Origin: Rhizobium sophoriradicis
GTDB lineage: Bacteria; Pseudomonadota; Alphaproteobacteria; Rhizobiales; Rhizobiaceae
Reading direction: 5' to 3'
Assembly: GCF_003939025.1 (NCBI RefSeq)
Contig: NZ_RQIH01000022.1
Coordinates: forward strand, 29,963 to 93,962
DNA: 64,000 nucleotides
Shown: positions 43,653-53,099 of the stretch, piece after piece
Layout: each line of letters opens with the position of its first letter
Position numbering within the stretch: the stretch's first letter is position 1
Program-made: the position numbers and the translations under genes
Notes under the pieces: model-generated
Database searches by the model: none
What the model was told of the DNA's origin: nothing
Seen by the model: only the letters and a program-made list of their open reading frames with translations

Positions 43653-44562
43653 GCCGGCCCTGCCCCGTGACATCGTTCTGCTTGTCGACGACTCACCCGA
43701 AGCGCTCGGTTTCCTGGCCGATGCGCTCGAGCAATCCGGCTTTTCCGTGCTTATCGCCACATCGGGCACGGCAGCGCTCGGTATCGTCGAGCGCATCACG
43801 CCCGATCTCATCCTGCTCGACGCCGTCATGCCCGCCATGGATGGCTTCGAGACTTGCCGCAGGCTGAAGGCGAATGTCGCTGCGGCGCAGGTGCCTGTCA
43901 TCTTCATGACCGGCCTGACCGAGACCGAGCATGTCGTGCATGCGCTGGAATCCGGCGGTGTCGATTACCTCAGCAAACCGATCAATATCGACGAGCTGCG
44001 CGCCCGCATTCGCGTCCATCTCAGAAATGCCCGCTCGACCCAGAGCGCCCGCGTCGCCCTCGACGCCGCCGGGCGCCATCTGCTGGCGGTCAAGGGCGAC
44101 GGCGCGATCCATTGGTCGACGCCGCAGGCAACGCGCCTTGTCAATGCCGCCATGGGCAGCGACGACGGGATGGAAATCGTCGTCCGCCATATCGCCGGCT
44201 GGATGCGCGACCGCGTCGCCGCAGCGCGCGACGGCATCATCTCGATCGCCCATGCCGGCCAAGCAGCGCTGCAGCTCGCCTTCCTCGGCGCAATCGGCCC
44301 TGACGAATATCTCTTTCGCCTCACTGCCGCCAATCCGCGCAGCGACGACGAGATGCTGCGCCAGCGCTTCTCGCTCACCCAGCGCGAATCCGAAGTGCTG
44401 CTCTGGATCGCCAAGGGCAAGGCCAACCGCGACATCGGCGAAATACTGGGATTGTCGGCGCGCACGGTGAACAAGCATCTCGAACAGATCTATGTGAAGC
44501 TCGGCGTCGAAAACCGCGCATCGGCCGCCGTCAAGGCGACCCATGTGCTGCACGAGATGTGA
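43645..44562 (+). CDS. Response regulator, receiver plus LuxR-type HTH
   Basis: 305 residues. N-terminal receiver: DIVLLVDDSPEALGFLADAL, phospho-acceptor Asp in PDLILLDAVMPAMDG, and YLSKPIN with the conserved Lys. A middle linker of about 100 residues is not assigned. The C-terminus is a LuxR-type helix-turn-helix: TQRESEVLLWIAKGKANRDI followed by LSARTVNKHLEQIYVKLG. The start is TTG with AAGGTGG upstream, and it overlaps the kinase gene by eight bases, so the two are a cognate pair. The target genes are unknown. Confidence 0.87.
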   Translation: MAEPALPRDIVLLVDDSPEALGFLADALEQSGFSVLIATSGTAALGIVERITPDLILLDAVMPAMDGFETCRRLKANVAAAQVPVIFMTGLTETEHVVHALESGGVDYLSKPINIDELRARIRVHLRNARSTQSARVALDAAGRHLLAVKGDGAIHWSTPQATRLVNAAMGSDDGMEIVVRHIAGWMRDRVAAARDGIISIAHAGQAALQLAFLGAIGPDEYLFRLTAANPRSDDEMLRQRFSLTQRESEVLLWIAKGKANRDIGEILGLSARTVNKHLEQIYVKLGVENRASAAVKATHVLHEM

Positions 44563-44570
44563 GCGATAAA

Positions 44571-44664
44571 GCGGCGCATCAAATTTGATTAATGCGACGC
44601 GCTTTAGCTCTTTGTTTTTATGCATGTCGTTGTCCCCGAACCGCTGCACTTTTCCAGGCGACAA
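44571..44664 (+). repeat. Rhizobium intergenic palindromic repeat, copy A
   Basis: It starts with the inverted repeat GCGCATCAAATTTGATTAATGCG-type sequence and continues CTTTAGCTCTTTGTTTTTA then TGCATGTCGTTGTCCCC and CCGCTGCACTTTTCC. Related copies are at 56771-56830 and 60157-60256 (reverse). I recognise it as a frequent repeat of Rhizobium chromosomes. The 268-base gap also holds the livK terminator and no gene. Confidence 0.75.
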
Positions 44665-44778
44665 GGTATTAACGGCATGGGATCGCCGCCGCCGAAATTG
44701 CCGAGGATCTTCGCGGGACGGCCGCAGCAGGTCGGTGGCCCTGCGGCGAACAGAAATTGAAACCTTCGTAAAACAAAG

Positions 44779-44801
44779 AAGCCCGGTCGGAACCGGGCTT
44801 C
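44779..44801 (-). terminator. Terminator after livK
   Basis: Arms GAAGCCCGGT (44779-44788) and ACCGGGCTTC (44792-44801) with a three-base loop. On the minus strand it is followed by TTTGTTTTA, a normal Rho-independent end for livK. Confidence 0.8.
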
Positions 44802-44830
44802 AATCTCATATCCCAAAAGGGAAGTTATGC

Positions 44831-45952
44831 TTACATGCCCTGCGGGACGTAGGTGTACTTGCCGTCCGCGCCCTTCTTCCATTCGTACATGATGTAACCA
44901 GGAATCTTCGGGTCGCCCTTTTCGTCGAACGAGATATCGCCGAGAACCGTCGGGAACGGACCCTTTTCCTTCATCGCCGTGGCAACGGCCTCAGGATCCA
45001 CCGAACCGGCAGCCTTGGCGGCACCTGCGATCGCCTGCATCGCAGCATAGGAGTAGAGCGTGTAGGCTTCCGGGTTGAAACCGGCGGCCTTGAACTTTTC
45101 GACGAGTTCCTTGTTTGCCGGGTTCAGCGTCGGGTCGGGACCGAAGGTGTTGAGGGTACCGGCAACGGCGTCACCAGCGATCGAAGCCAGCTCGTTCGAA
45201 ACGATGCCATCGCCCGAAACCAGCGTTGCCTTCAGGCCCTGGTCGGCGGCCTGACGGATGATGAGACCGGCTTCGGTGTGCAGGCCGCCCCAATAGATGA
45301 TCGAGACGCCGGCTTCCTTCATCTTGGCGATGAGGGCCGAGAAGTCCTTGTCGCCGACGTTGATGCCTTCGTACATGACTTCGGTCACGCCGGCAGCATT
45401 CATCGCCTTCTTGGTTTCGTCGGCAAGACCTTGACCGTAGGGGGTCTTGTCGTGAACGACGGCGATCTTTGCATCCTTGAAGTGGTCGGCAAGATACTTG
45501 CCGGCGATGGCGCCCTGCTGGTCGTCACGGCCGCAGGTACGGAACGTGTTCCAGAGACCGCGCTCGGTGAACTTCGGGTTGGTAGCAGCCGGGGTGATTT
45601 CGAGAATGCCGTTTTCGGCATAGACTTCCGAAGCCGGGATGGAAACGCCCGAGTTGAAGTGACCGATAACGAACTTGACGCCGTCAGCAACGAATTTGTT
45701 GGCGACCGAAATGCCCTGCTTCGGGTCGGAGACGTCGTCGCCGAGCTCGATCTTGATCTGCTCGCCGTTGATGCCGCCGGCAGCGTTGATATCGGCCGCC
45801 GCCTGCTCGGCACCCTTCTGAAGCTGCGCGCCGAAAGCGGCGTTCGGGCCGGTCAGCGGACCAGCGACAGCGATGAGAACGTCGGCCCAGGCGTTGCCGC
45901 TGAAGGCGACCATCGCCGTCAGAGCCACTGCCGACAGAAGAGACTTCTTCAT
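44831..45952 (-). CDS. livK: Branched-chain amino acid binding protein LivK-like
   Basis: 373 residues with a signal peptide (LSAVALTAMVAFSGNAWADV). The mature part begins LIAVAGPLTGPNAAFGAQLQ and has LELGDDVSDPKQ-type IELGDDVSDPKQGISVANKF and VIGHFNSGVSIPASEVYAEN, typical of Leu/Ile/Val-binding proteins. It works with livHMGF, which lie upstream on the same strand but after a small DUF6867 gene. In rhizobia such systems (Bra/Liv) also take up other amino acids and affect symbiosis; this is family knowledge. Confidence 0.9.
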   Translation of the reverse strand: MKKSLLSAVALTAMVAFSGNAWADVLIAVAGPLTGPNAAFGAQLQKGAEQAAADINAAGGINGEQIKIELGDDVSDPKQGISVANKFVADGVKFVIGHFNSGVSIPASEVYAENGILEITPAATNPKFTERGLWNTFRTCGRDDQQGAIAGKYLADHFKDAKIAVVHDKTPYGQGLADETKKAMNAAGVTEVMYEGINVGDKDFSALIAKMKEAGVSIIYWGGLHTEAGLIIRQAADQGLKATLVSGDGIVSNELASIAGDAVAGTLNTFGPDPTLNPANKELVEKFKAAGFNPEAYTLYSYAAMQAIAGAAKAAGSVDPEAVATAMKEKGPFPTVLGDISFDEKGDPKIPGYIMYEWKKGADGKYTYVPQGM

Positions 45953-46072
45953 ATTGTTACTCCCAATTTTTGGGCGGGTTCCGGTCCAAGGCCCGGCGCA
46001 TTACCCACCATTGACTGCGCCAGGAAAGCTGTTCCACTCTGAAGGCAATTCATGCCTAGTTTCAACGGACTG

Positions 46073-46426
46073 TCAATGTTTGTCCTTCCACGAAAACGCG
46101 GAAGTTTTTTCGTACAGCCAGTAATAGTTGTTGACCATCTGATTGGTGCGGCGATAGCGGAAGCCGGCCGTCGAGAAGACGAGCAGCGTCACGAAATCGA
46201 TGCCGTAATAGAGGGCGCTGAGCATCGGTCCGTTGAACAGGGCGTGGTGCAGGAACTGCATCGCCCAGGCAAGCAGGAAGGTATAGACGACGACCAGCGG
46301 ATAATTGTTCCAGCCGTCGGCAACCGCCTTGCCGGCCCGCCAGGCCGTCCAGAAGCCGATCAGCACGACGAGCGTACGGATGACGATCCGAACGCCGATA
46401 TCGCTTTCGAAGAAAAGACCCTGCAT
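46073..46426 (-). CDS. Small membrane protein, DUF6867-like
   Basis: 117 residues with about three membrane segments (SDIGVRIVIRTLVVLIGFWT, NYPLVVVYTFLLAWAMQFLH, YYGIDFVTLLVFSTAGFRYR). It follows livF by 18 bases and precedes livK, so it is in the Liv transcript. Proteins like this are regularly found in alphaproteobacterial Liv operons (DUF6867 as I recall). Function unknown. Confidence 0.7.
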   Translation of the reverse strand: MQGLFFESDIGVRIVIRTLVVLIGFWTAWRAGKAVADGWNNYPLVVVYTFLLAWAMQFLHHALFNGPMLSALYYGIDFVTLLVFSTAGFRYRRTNQMVNNYYWLYEKTSAFSWKDKH

Positions 46427-46444
46427 ATCAAACTCTCCCTTCGA

Positions 46445-47184
<740 letters not shown>

Positions 47185-47185
<1 letters not shown>

Positions 47186-48063
47186 CAGTTTGCGCCTCCT
47201 TCGAGCTGCTCGACGGCTGCGATCACCTCTTCCACTTCTTCATCCTCGACGCCGAGATAGGCCGCGATGACCTTCGGATCGTTCTTGACGTGATCCGGCG
47301 TGCCATCGGAAATCTTCTGGCCGTATTCGAGGACGACGACATGGTCGGAGATTTCCATCACCACCGACATGTCGTGCTCGATGAGCAGGATCGACGTTCC
47401 GGTTTCAGCCCGGATGCTCTGCAGCAGCGCATTGAGCGTTGCCGATTCCCGCGGGTTGAGGCCGGCGGCCGGTTCGTCCAGGCAAAGCAGCTCCGGGCCG
47501 GTGCACATGGCACGGGCAATCTCGAGACGCCGCTGGGCGCCGTAAGGCAGATCGCCTGCCGGATCGTCGGCACGATCGATCAGATCGGCCTTTACCAGCC
47601 AATGACGCGCGAGCTCGATCGCCGCGGCGGCCTCTCGCCTGTAGGGGCCGACGCCGATGAGGCCGAGGATGGTATAACCGGATGCCTGCATCAGCTTGTT
47701 GTGCTGGGCGACCAGCAGGTTTTCGAGAACCGTCAGGCCGGAGAACAGCCGGATGTTCTGGAAGGTGCGCGCCACCTTGGCTTCTTTGGTGATGCGAAAG
47801 TCCGGCAGACGCTCCAGCAGATATTGCTTGCCGCTCTTCTGATTAAGCGTGATCATGCCCATCGTCGGCTTGTAGAAGCCGGTGATGCAGTTGAAGACGG
47901 TGGTCTTGCCGGCGCCGTTCGGGCCGATCAGCGCGGTGATATCGCCGCGCTTGGCTTCGAAGGAGAAGTCGTTGATGGCCATCAGGCCGCCGAACTTCAT
48001 CGACAGGTGCTCGACCTTGAGCAGCGTATCGCTCGATATCGTGTTGGTAACGGGGCTCATCAA
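47185..48063 (-). CDS. livG: Branched-chain amino acid ABC ATPase LivG
   Basis: 292 residues. Walker A GPNGAGKTTVFNCITGFYKP, the LivG segment FRITKEAKVARTFQNIRLFS, LPYGAQRRLEIARAMCTGPE as signature and LLCLDEPAAGLNPRESATLN as Walker B. The C-terminus carries an acidic tail (GVEDEEVEEVIAAVEQLEGG), slightly longer than usual. Two Met codons open the frame; either may be the start. It overlaps livM by four bases. Confidence 0.93.
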
Positions 48064-49451
48064 CCGTGGCCCTCCTTGGTAAAGCTTCCGGATATTGCCT
48101 TGCGCTCCTTGAGGAAGGCCGTCGGTTCACGCGAGCCTACGAAACCGCGCGGCTTGAACAGCATGACGACGACCATGGCGAGGCCGAAGAGCAGCATGCG
48201 GTAGAGTTCCGGCGTGAAGTCTGGCCCGAAGACCACTTTCAGGAAGTCCATTTCGCGCAGCGCCTCGGTGCCGCCGACCATGACGATCGCAGCGATCGCG
48301 ATGCCGGTCAGCGAGCCCATGCCGCCGAGAACGACGATGGCGAGAACGACCGCCGATTCCAGGAAGATGAAGGATTCCGGCGAGACGAAGCCCTGCCGCG
48401 CTGCGAAGAACGAGCCGGCGAAGCCGCCGAACATCGCACCCGTCGCGAAGGCCGTGAGCTTGGTCGTCACCGTGTTGATGCCGAGCGAACGGCAGGCGAT
48501 CTCGTCTTCGCGCAGCGCTTCCCAGGCACGCCCGATCGGCATGCGGCGCAGCCGGATGGTGACGTAGGCCGTCAGCATGCAAAGCGCCAGGATGAGATAG
48601 AAGAGGAAGATCTTGTAGTAGGCGGACGACATCGGCAGCTGGAAGAGCTTGGCAAAGCCGCCGGCCGTCGCATCGAAGGGGATGCCGAACAGCGTCGCCT
48701 TCGGAATGCTCGAGATGCCGAACGTCCCCTTGGTCACATCGGTCCAGTTGATGAGGACGAGACGAATGATTTCTCCGAAGGCAAGCGTGACGATGGCGAG
48801 ATAGTCACCGCGCAGGCGCAGCACCGGGAAGCCGAGGATGACGCCCCAGAGTGCGGCCAAGATGCCGGAAAGCGGCAGCAGCACCCAGAAGGACAGGCCG
48901 AAATAGCTTGACAGCAGCGCGTAGGAATAGGCGCCGACCGCGTAAAAGGCGACATATCCGAGATCGAGCAGACCGGCGAGACCGACAACGATGTTCAGCC
49001 CCCAGGCGAGCATCACGTAGATCAGGATCTGGATGCCGAAGTTGTCGATCCACTTCAGCGAGCCCTGGGCACCGACCAGCGCCACGATCACGACAGGATA
49101 GAGCACGAGCGCAAGCAGCGCGATCTTCAGGAAGTGCCGATGGAAGAAGTTCTTCTCGGTCGAAATATCGAGATCGCCCTCCCGCGCCTTTCTAAGCTTG
49201 CGGCGGTCGATGTTCGGCTTGATGAAAACGACCATCAGGAAACGGCCGATCGCAGCGACAGCGACGAAGATCGCAAGCAATCCCCAGCGCTGGACGATGA
49301 TCAGCTCGTTGTTGATGTTCTGATCGGTCTTCAGACCGACATAGAGAACGAACATGCCGAGTGACAGGACGGCGGCGAAAAGGGCTTCGGTAAGGCCTTT
49401 GCGGACAAGTCCGGCATCGGGCTTGCCTGCAGTATTCTCGAAGTTTGCCAT
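48060..49451 (-). CDS. livM: Branched-chain amino acid ABC permease LivM
   Basis: 463 residues with about ten membrane segments. An N-terminal extension with two extra segments precedes the usual body, where GLNIVVGLAGLLDLGYVAFY and WVLLPLSGILAALWGVILGF are typical of LivM. The ATPase loop is IGRAWEALREDEIACRSLGI. It pairs with LivH; livH ends five bases upstream. Confidence 0.92.
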   Translation of the reverse strand: MANFENTAGKPDAGLVRKGLTEALFAAVLSLGMFVLYVGLKTDQNINNELIIVQRWGLLAIFVAVAAIGRFLMVVFIKPNIDRRKLRKAREGDLDISTEKNFFHRHFLKIALLALVLYPVVIVALVGAQGSLKWIDNFGIQILIYVMLAWGLNIVVGLAGLLDLGYVAFYAVGAYSYALLSSYFGLSFWVLLPLSGILAALWGVILGFPVLRLRGDYLAIVTLAFGEIIRLVLINWTDVTKGTFGISSIPKATLFGIPFDATAGGFAKLFQLPMSSAYYKIFLFYLILALCMLTAYVTIRLRRMPIGRAWEALREDEIACRSLGINTVTTKLTAFATGAMFGGFAGSFFAARQGFVSPESFIFLESAVVLAIVVLGGMGSLTGIAIAAIVMVGGTEALREMDFLKVVFGPDFTPELYRMLLFGLAMVVVMLFKPRGFVGSREPTAFLKERKAISGSFTKEGHG

Positions 49452-49455
49452 GACG

Positions 49456-50358
49456 TTATACCTTCTCGACTTCCGGCCGCCCGAGGATACCCGTCGGCTT
49501 GAAGATCAGCACGAAAGCGAGGATGGCGAAGGTCGCCACATCCTTGTACGCGATGGTGAAATAGGCCGACCACAGCGATTCGATCAGGCCGATCATCAGC
49601 CCGCCGAGAACGGCGCCCGGCAATGAGCCGATGCCGCCGAGAACGGCTGCGGTGAATGCCTTCACACCCGGCGTAAAGCCGTCGGCGAATGACGCGACAC
49701 CATAATACATCAGATACATCGTGCCGGCGACGGCAGCGAGTGCCGCACCCATCACGAAGGTGATCGAGATCGTCTGGTCGACGTTGACGCCGAGAAGCGC
49801 CGCCATCTTGCGATCCTGCTCGGTGGCGCGCTGGGCGCGGCCAAGCGCGGTACGATTGACGATGTACCAGAAGGCAGCGAGCAGCACCGCGGTGATCACG
49901 ATGATGATGATCTGCTTCAGCGACACCGAGATGTTGCCGAACTGATAGACCGAGCTCACCATCGGCGGGATCGGCTTGTTGCGCGGACCCTGCGTCACCT
50001 GGATGAAGTTGGACAGCACGATCGACATGCCGATCGCGGTAATCAGCGGCGCCAGGCGGAACGAGCCGCGCAAAGGACGGTATGCGACACGCTCGATCGT
50101 CCAATTCCACAAACTCGTCATCAGCATCGCGACGACAAGCATCGCCAGCAGCAGAATTGCCACGGGGAGACCTGCGAAGATGGATGTGAGGACGAGGAAG
50201 ACGATAAGAGCGGCGAAACCACCGAGCATGAAAATGTCGCCATGGGCGAAGTTGATCATGCCGATAATGCCATAAACCATCGTATAGCCGATAGCCACAA
50301 GGCCATAGATGGATCCGAGCGTCAGCCCGTTGAAGAGCTGCTGGACGAAATACTCCAT
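49456..50358 (-). CDS. livH: Branched-chain amino acid ABC permease LivH
   Basis: 300 residues. It starts MEYFVQQLFNGLTLGSIYGL and has MVYGIIGMINFAHGDIFMLG, TALGRAQRATEQDRKMAALL and VLGGIGSLPGAVLGGLMIGL, all typical of LivH. I chose ATG 50358; the frame is open to 50397 but the added residues look non-coding. It is the first gene of the livHMGF set and must have its promoter in the 50359-50594 region. Confidence 0.93.
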   Translation of the reverse strand: MEYFVQQLFNGLTLGSIYGLVAIGYTMVYGIIGMINFAHGDIFMLGGFAALIVFLVLTSIFAGLPVAILLLAMLVVAMLMTSLWNWTIERVAYRPLRGSFRLAPLITAIGMSIVLSNFIQVTQGPRNKPIPPMVSSVYQFGNISVSLKQIIIIVITAVLLAAFWYIVNRTALGRAQRATEQDRKMAALLGVNVDQTISITFVMGAALAAVAGTMYLMYYGVASFADGFTPGVKAFTAAVLGGIGSLPGAVLGGLMIGLIESLWSAYFTIAYKDVATFAILAFVLIFKPTGILGRPEVEKV

Positions 50359-50594
50359 ATGTCGTTTTCCCCTGGATGCGAGCCGAATATGCTGCATCTC
50401 TTTTTGGTTCTTCGGTCACCCGTTTCAGGCAACCTCATGACCGCATGCATAGCGGTTTCGTTGCAAATGTGAAGACAAAAAGGATTTACTCCGGCAGATT
50501 CTTGTTCGAACAGGGCTAAATGGCGCATTTTGCACCAAAATCCACAGAAAATCGGCGAAGCACGTCCTGTTTTTAGCCAAAAACCGGCGTCGAA

Positions 50595-50744
50595 TTAACC
50601 ATCCGGCGATTTCACTCTCAACTTCATGAAGCTCTTGCGCCGTAGGCTATTCCACAGAATTGGAAGATGGAGCAAAATCAGACCCGCAACGCGCCGCTTT
50701 GGCGAATCCCATTCCAGCGAATAACTGCCATCTTCGTCTGACAA
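50595..50744 (-). CDS. Possible small protein, unknown
   Basis: On the minus strand, a TTG at 50744 opens a 49-residue frame: LSDEDGSYSLEWDSPKRR then VAGLILLHLPILWNSLRRKS and a basic end (KLRVKSPDG). It would have one short hydrophobic stretch with a basic tail. No clear ribosome binding site precedes it, and the frame is open a little further up without ATG. It lies in the 534-base gap between livH and pssB, which otherwise shows nothing clear. Weak candidate. Confidence 0.25.
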   Translation of the reverse strand: MSDEDGSYSLEWDSPKRRVAGLILLHLPILWNSLRRKSFMKLRVKSPDG

Positions 50745-50892
50745 GACCGAAAGCTTATGGTAGCATCGCAGACTGCGTTATCGGGGTGCGGAGCGCGGGG
50801 CAAAACACCATATAAGATTGGCTATGGTGGCAGGGATGGTTTGCGGACGAGCGACAACGGGGTGCTCACCGCGCGGCGAACGGCAAAGGACA

Positions 50893-51690
50893 ATGCTGAG
50901 GACATTCGAAAAGGCGGCGCTCGAAGCCGGCAGGGCCATCATAACGGTCTTGCGCGAAGGCTTTCCCGTCGCCATGAAGGCGGACGCAAGTCCGGTCACG
51001 GTCGCCGACGAGGAGGCCGAACGCATCATCCTCGCGCATCTTGCCCGAGACTATCCCGAAATACCCGTCGTGGCGGAAGAGTCGGTCGCCGCCGGCAGTG
51101 TGCCCGACATCAGCGGTCGGGGCTTCTTCCTGGTCGACCCTCTCGACGGCACGCGTGAATTCGTCGACGGGCGGCAGGAATTCACCGTTAACATCGCCTA
51201 TATCGAGCACGGCGCTCCGGTGGCCGGGATCGTCTACGCTCCGGCGCTCGGACTTGCCTTCTCGGGAGAACGCGGCCACGCCGAAAGGCTCGTGGTTACG
51301 GAGGATTTCACTGTCGGCGCACGCAGTGCAATCACCGTGCGCAAACAGCCGACCGACCGTCTGGCGCTCGCGAGCCTTCGCCACAACAGCCCGGAGACCG
51401 GAACCTTCCTTGCCGACCATGCGATTTCGAAGTGCACCAATATCGGTTCGTCGCTGAAATTCTGCCTGCTGGCCGAAGGCAAGGCCGACGTCTATCCTCG
51501 TTTCACCCGCACGATGGAATGGGACACGGCGGCCGGCGACGCAGTGCTTCGCGCCGCCGGCGGTTCGACCGTGACGCTCGACGGAGCGCCGCTGACCTAC
51601 GGCAAGACCGGAACGGCAGCCGATTTCGATTTCGCCAACCCGAATTTCATTTCCTGGGGCGGCAGGAAACGCGTCCTCGAGCCCGCCTGA
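50893..51690 (+). CDS. pssB: Inositol monophosphatase-family phosphatase PssB/CysQ-like
   Basis: 265 residues. Metal-binding motifs of the IMPase superfamily: EE in VVAEESV, VDPLDGTREFVDG, and the late WDTAAGDAVLRAAGG. It is close to CysQ-type 3'(2'),5'-bisphosphate nucleotidases. It lies directly upstream of pssA, as does pssB of R. leguminosarum bv. trifolii, reported to be an inositol monophosphatase that affects exopolysaccharide. I chose ATG 50893 with AAAGGA before it; the frame is open from 50818. Which phosphate it cleaves in the cell is not told by sequence. Confidence 0.85.
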   Translation: MLRTFEKAALEAGRAIITVLREGFPVAMKADASPVTVADEEAERIILAHLARDYPEIPVVAEESVAAGSVPDISGRGFFLVDPLDGTREFVDGRQEFTVNIAYIEHGAPVAGIVYAPALGLAFSGERGHAERLVVTEDFTVGARSAITVRKQPTDRLALASLRHNSPETGTFLADHAISKCTNIGSSLKFCLLAEGKADVYPRFTRTMEWDTAAGDAVLRAAGGSTVTLDGAPLTYGKTGTAADFDFANPNFISWGGRKRVLEPA

Positions 51691-52273
51691 CCGCCGGCAA
51701 GGATCGCTGAAAGGCCGCAGGCACGTTTCTTCGCCGTTCCGCGCCTTCCACAGGCCCCTTCCCCGTGCCGATTATCTCAGCTCCGCCGGTCATGGACTGA
51801 TTCGCAGAGCCGGATGACAGACGTGATTCTGCGGGATAGCCCCGTGTCTCCACAGCTTCTGCCTGCAAAAGCTCGTCGATCCCGCCTTGGTTTTGTCACA
51901 TTTTGGCACTGTTAGATAACAGGCCGACCGTTCTTGCGAAAAAATTTCGCCCCGGTTTCTGTTAAGAAATGACGCTTGTGGGCAATGCGGTACGTACCGA
52001 AAAGGAACGTCCGGAGCACCCCGGAAGCCCCTGCCAAAGGCCTAAAAACCTTGACGAAATTCCAATTCTTAACAAAATATCATGAGTTTGCCTCAACTTA
52101 ACGCAAGTGCGAAAGATTTATTGCGATGCGATATTTCTCTGGACACCATTACACAATTGTCGCATTTTTCCGTTTTAGTAGGGTTACCAACACCTGAGTG
52201 CAGCCCTGGTGACAGGGTAAACCATTGATCGCCTATTGCCGCCGCGCCCCTCGAAGACAACAGAGTACGATCC
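51691..52273 (+). promoter_or_regulatory. Long pssB-pssA intergenic regulatory region
   Basis: A 583-base gap with no convincing gene and a visibly more AT-rich second half. GCGAAA-AAA-TTTCGC at 51936-51950 is an inverted repeat. In R. leguminosarum this gap is known to hold the regulated pssA promoters with sites for RosR and other factors. I could not place those sites here with confidence. Confidence 0.6.
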
Positions 52274-52999
52274 TTGAGCATCACGGAACTAAACAACACC
52301 ATTTCGACAGAGTCCTTCCGGCCGAGCCGCCGCCAGCAGCCGAGCCTGAAGATCCAGACCCCGGTTATCCACAGCGATGCGTCGCAGGCGCCGTGGGTGG
52401 ATCTCGTCCTGAAGCGGGCGTTCGACATTGTTTCGTCGTTGAGCGCCCTCCTCGTCCTCGCGCCCTTACTTCTCCTTGTCGCCCTCTTGATCAAGCTGGA
52501 CAGCCCCGGACCGGTGCTGTTCAAGCAGACCCGTTGGGGTAAGAACTGCAAGGCCATCAAGGTCTACAAGTTCCGCTCCATGCGCACCGATCTCTGCGAT
52601 GTCTCGGGCGTTGCCCAGACGGTGAAGAACGACCCGCGCGTCACCCGCATCGGCGCCATCCTGCGCCGCACGAACATCGACGAGTTGCCGCAGCTGTTGA
52701 ACGTGCTGTTGGGCGACATGTCGGTCGTCGGTCCGCGCTGCCACGCGATCGGCATGCGCGCCGGCGGCATGCTCTACGAAGAGCTGGTGCCCGAATACCA
52801 CCAGCGCCACGCAATGCGTCCGGGCATGACCGGTCTCGCCCAGATGCGCGGCCTGCGCGGCCCGACCGATCGTCCGGCCAAAGCCCGCGCCCGCATCGCC
52901 AGCGATCTCTATTACGTCGGGAATTTCTCGATCTGGATGGATATGCGCATCATCGTCGGAACTGTCGCATCGGAACTGGCCGGCGGAAAAGGCTTCTAA
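52274..52999 (+). CDS. pssA: Exopolysaccharide glucosyl-phosphate transferase PssA
   Basis: 241 residues. Initiating sugar transferase that moves glucose-1-phosphate from UDP-glucose to the polyprenyl phosphate, the first step of exopolysaccharide synthesis at the inner membrane. Residues about 45-70 form a membrane segment (ALLVLAPLLLLVALLIKLDS); then the catalytic region DSPGPVLFKQTRWG, VYKFRSMRTD, LRRTNIDELPQLLNVLLGDM, SVVGPRCH and RHAMRPGMTGLAQ. The start used is TTG and is uncertain. The pairing with pssB is typical for R. leguminosarum and R. etli. Confidence 0.92.
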   Translation: MSITELNNTISTESFRPSRRQQPSLKIQTPVIHSDASQAPWVDLVLKRAFDIVSSLSALLVLAPLLLLVALLIKLDSPGPVLFKQTRWGKNCKAIKVYKFRSMRTDLCDVSGVAQTVKNDPRVTRIGAILRRTNIDELPQLLNVLLGDMSVVGPRCHAIGMRAGGMLYEELVPEYHQRHAMRPGMTGLAQMRGLRGPTDRPAKARARIASDLYYVGNFSIWMDMRIIVGTVASELAGGKGF

Positions 53000-53017
53000 G
53001 CTTTTTGTGAGAACGGG

Positions 53018-53038
53018 CCGGCTGCTCGGAGCAGCCGG
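53018..53038. repeat. Hairpin after pssA
   Basis: CCGGCTGCTC and GAGCAGCCGG face each other almost without loop (53018-53038), 19 bases after the pssA stop. No T run follows. Possibly the pssA transcript end. Confidence 0.45.
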
Positions 53039-53099
53039 TACCGGAATGCTCGGGCGACCGCCCGCATGCGGTTGAGCGAATCGCGATTGCCATCTCACT

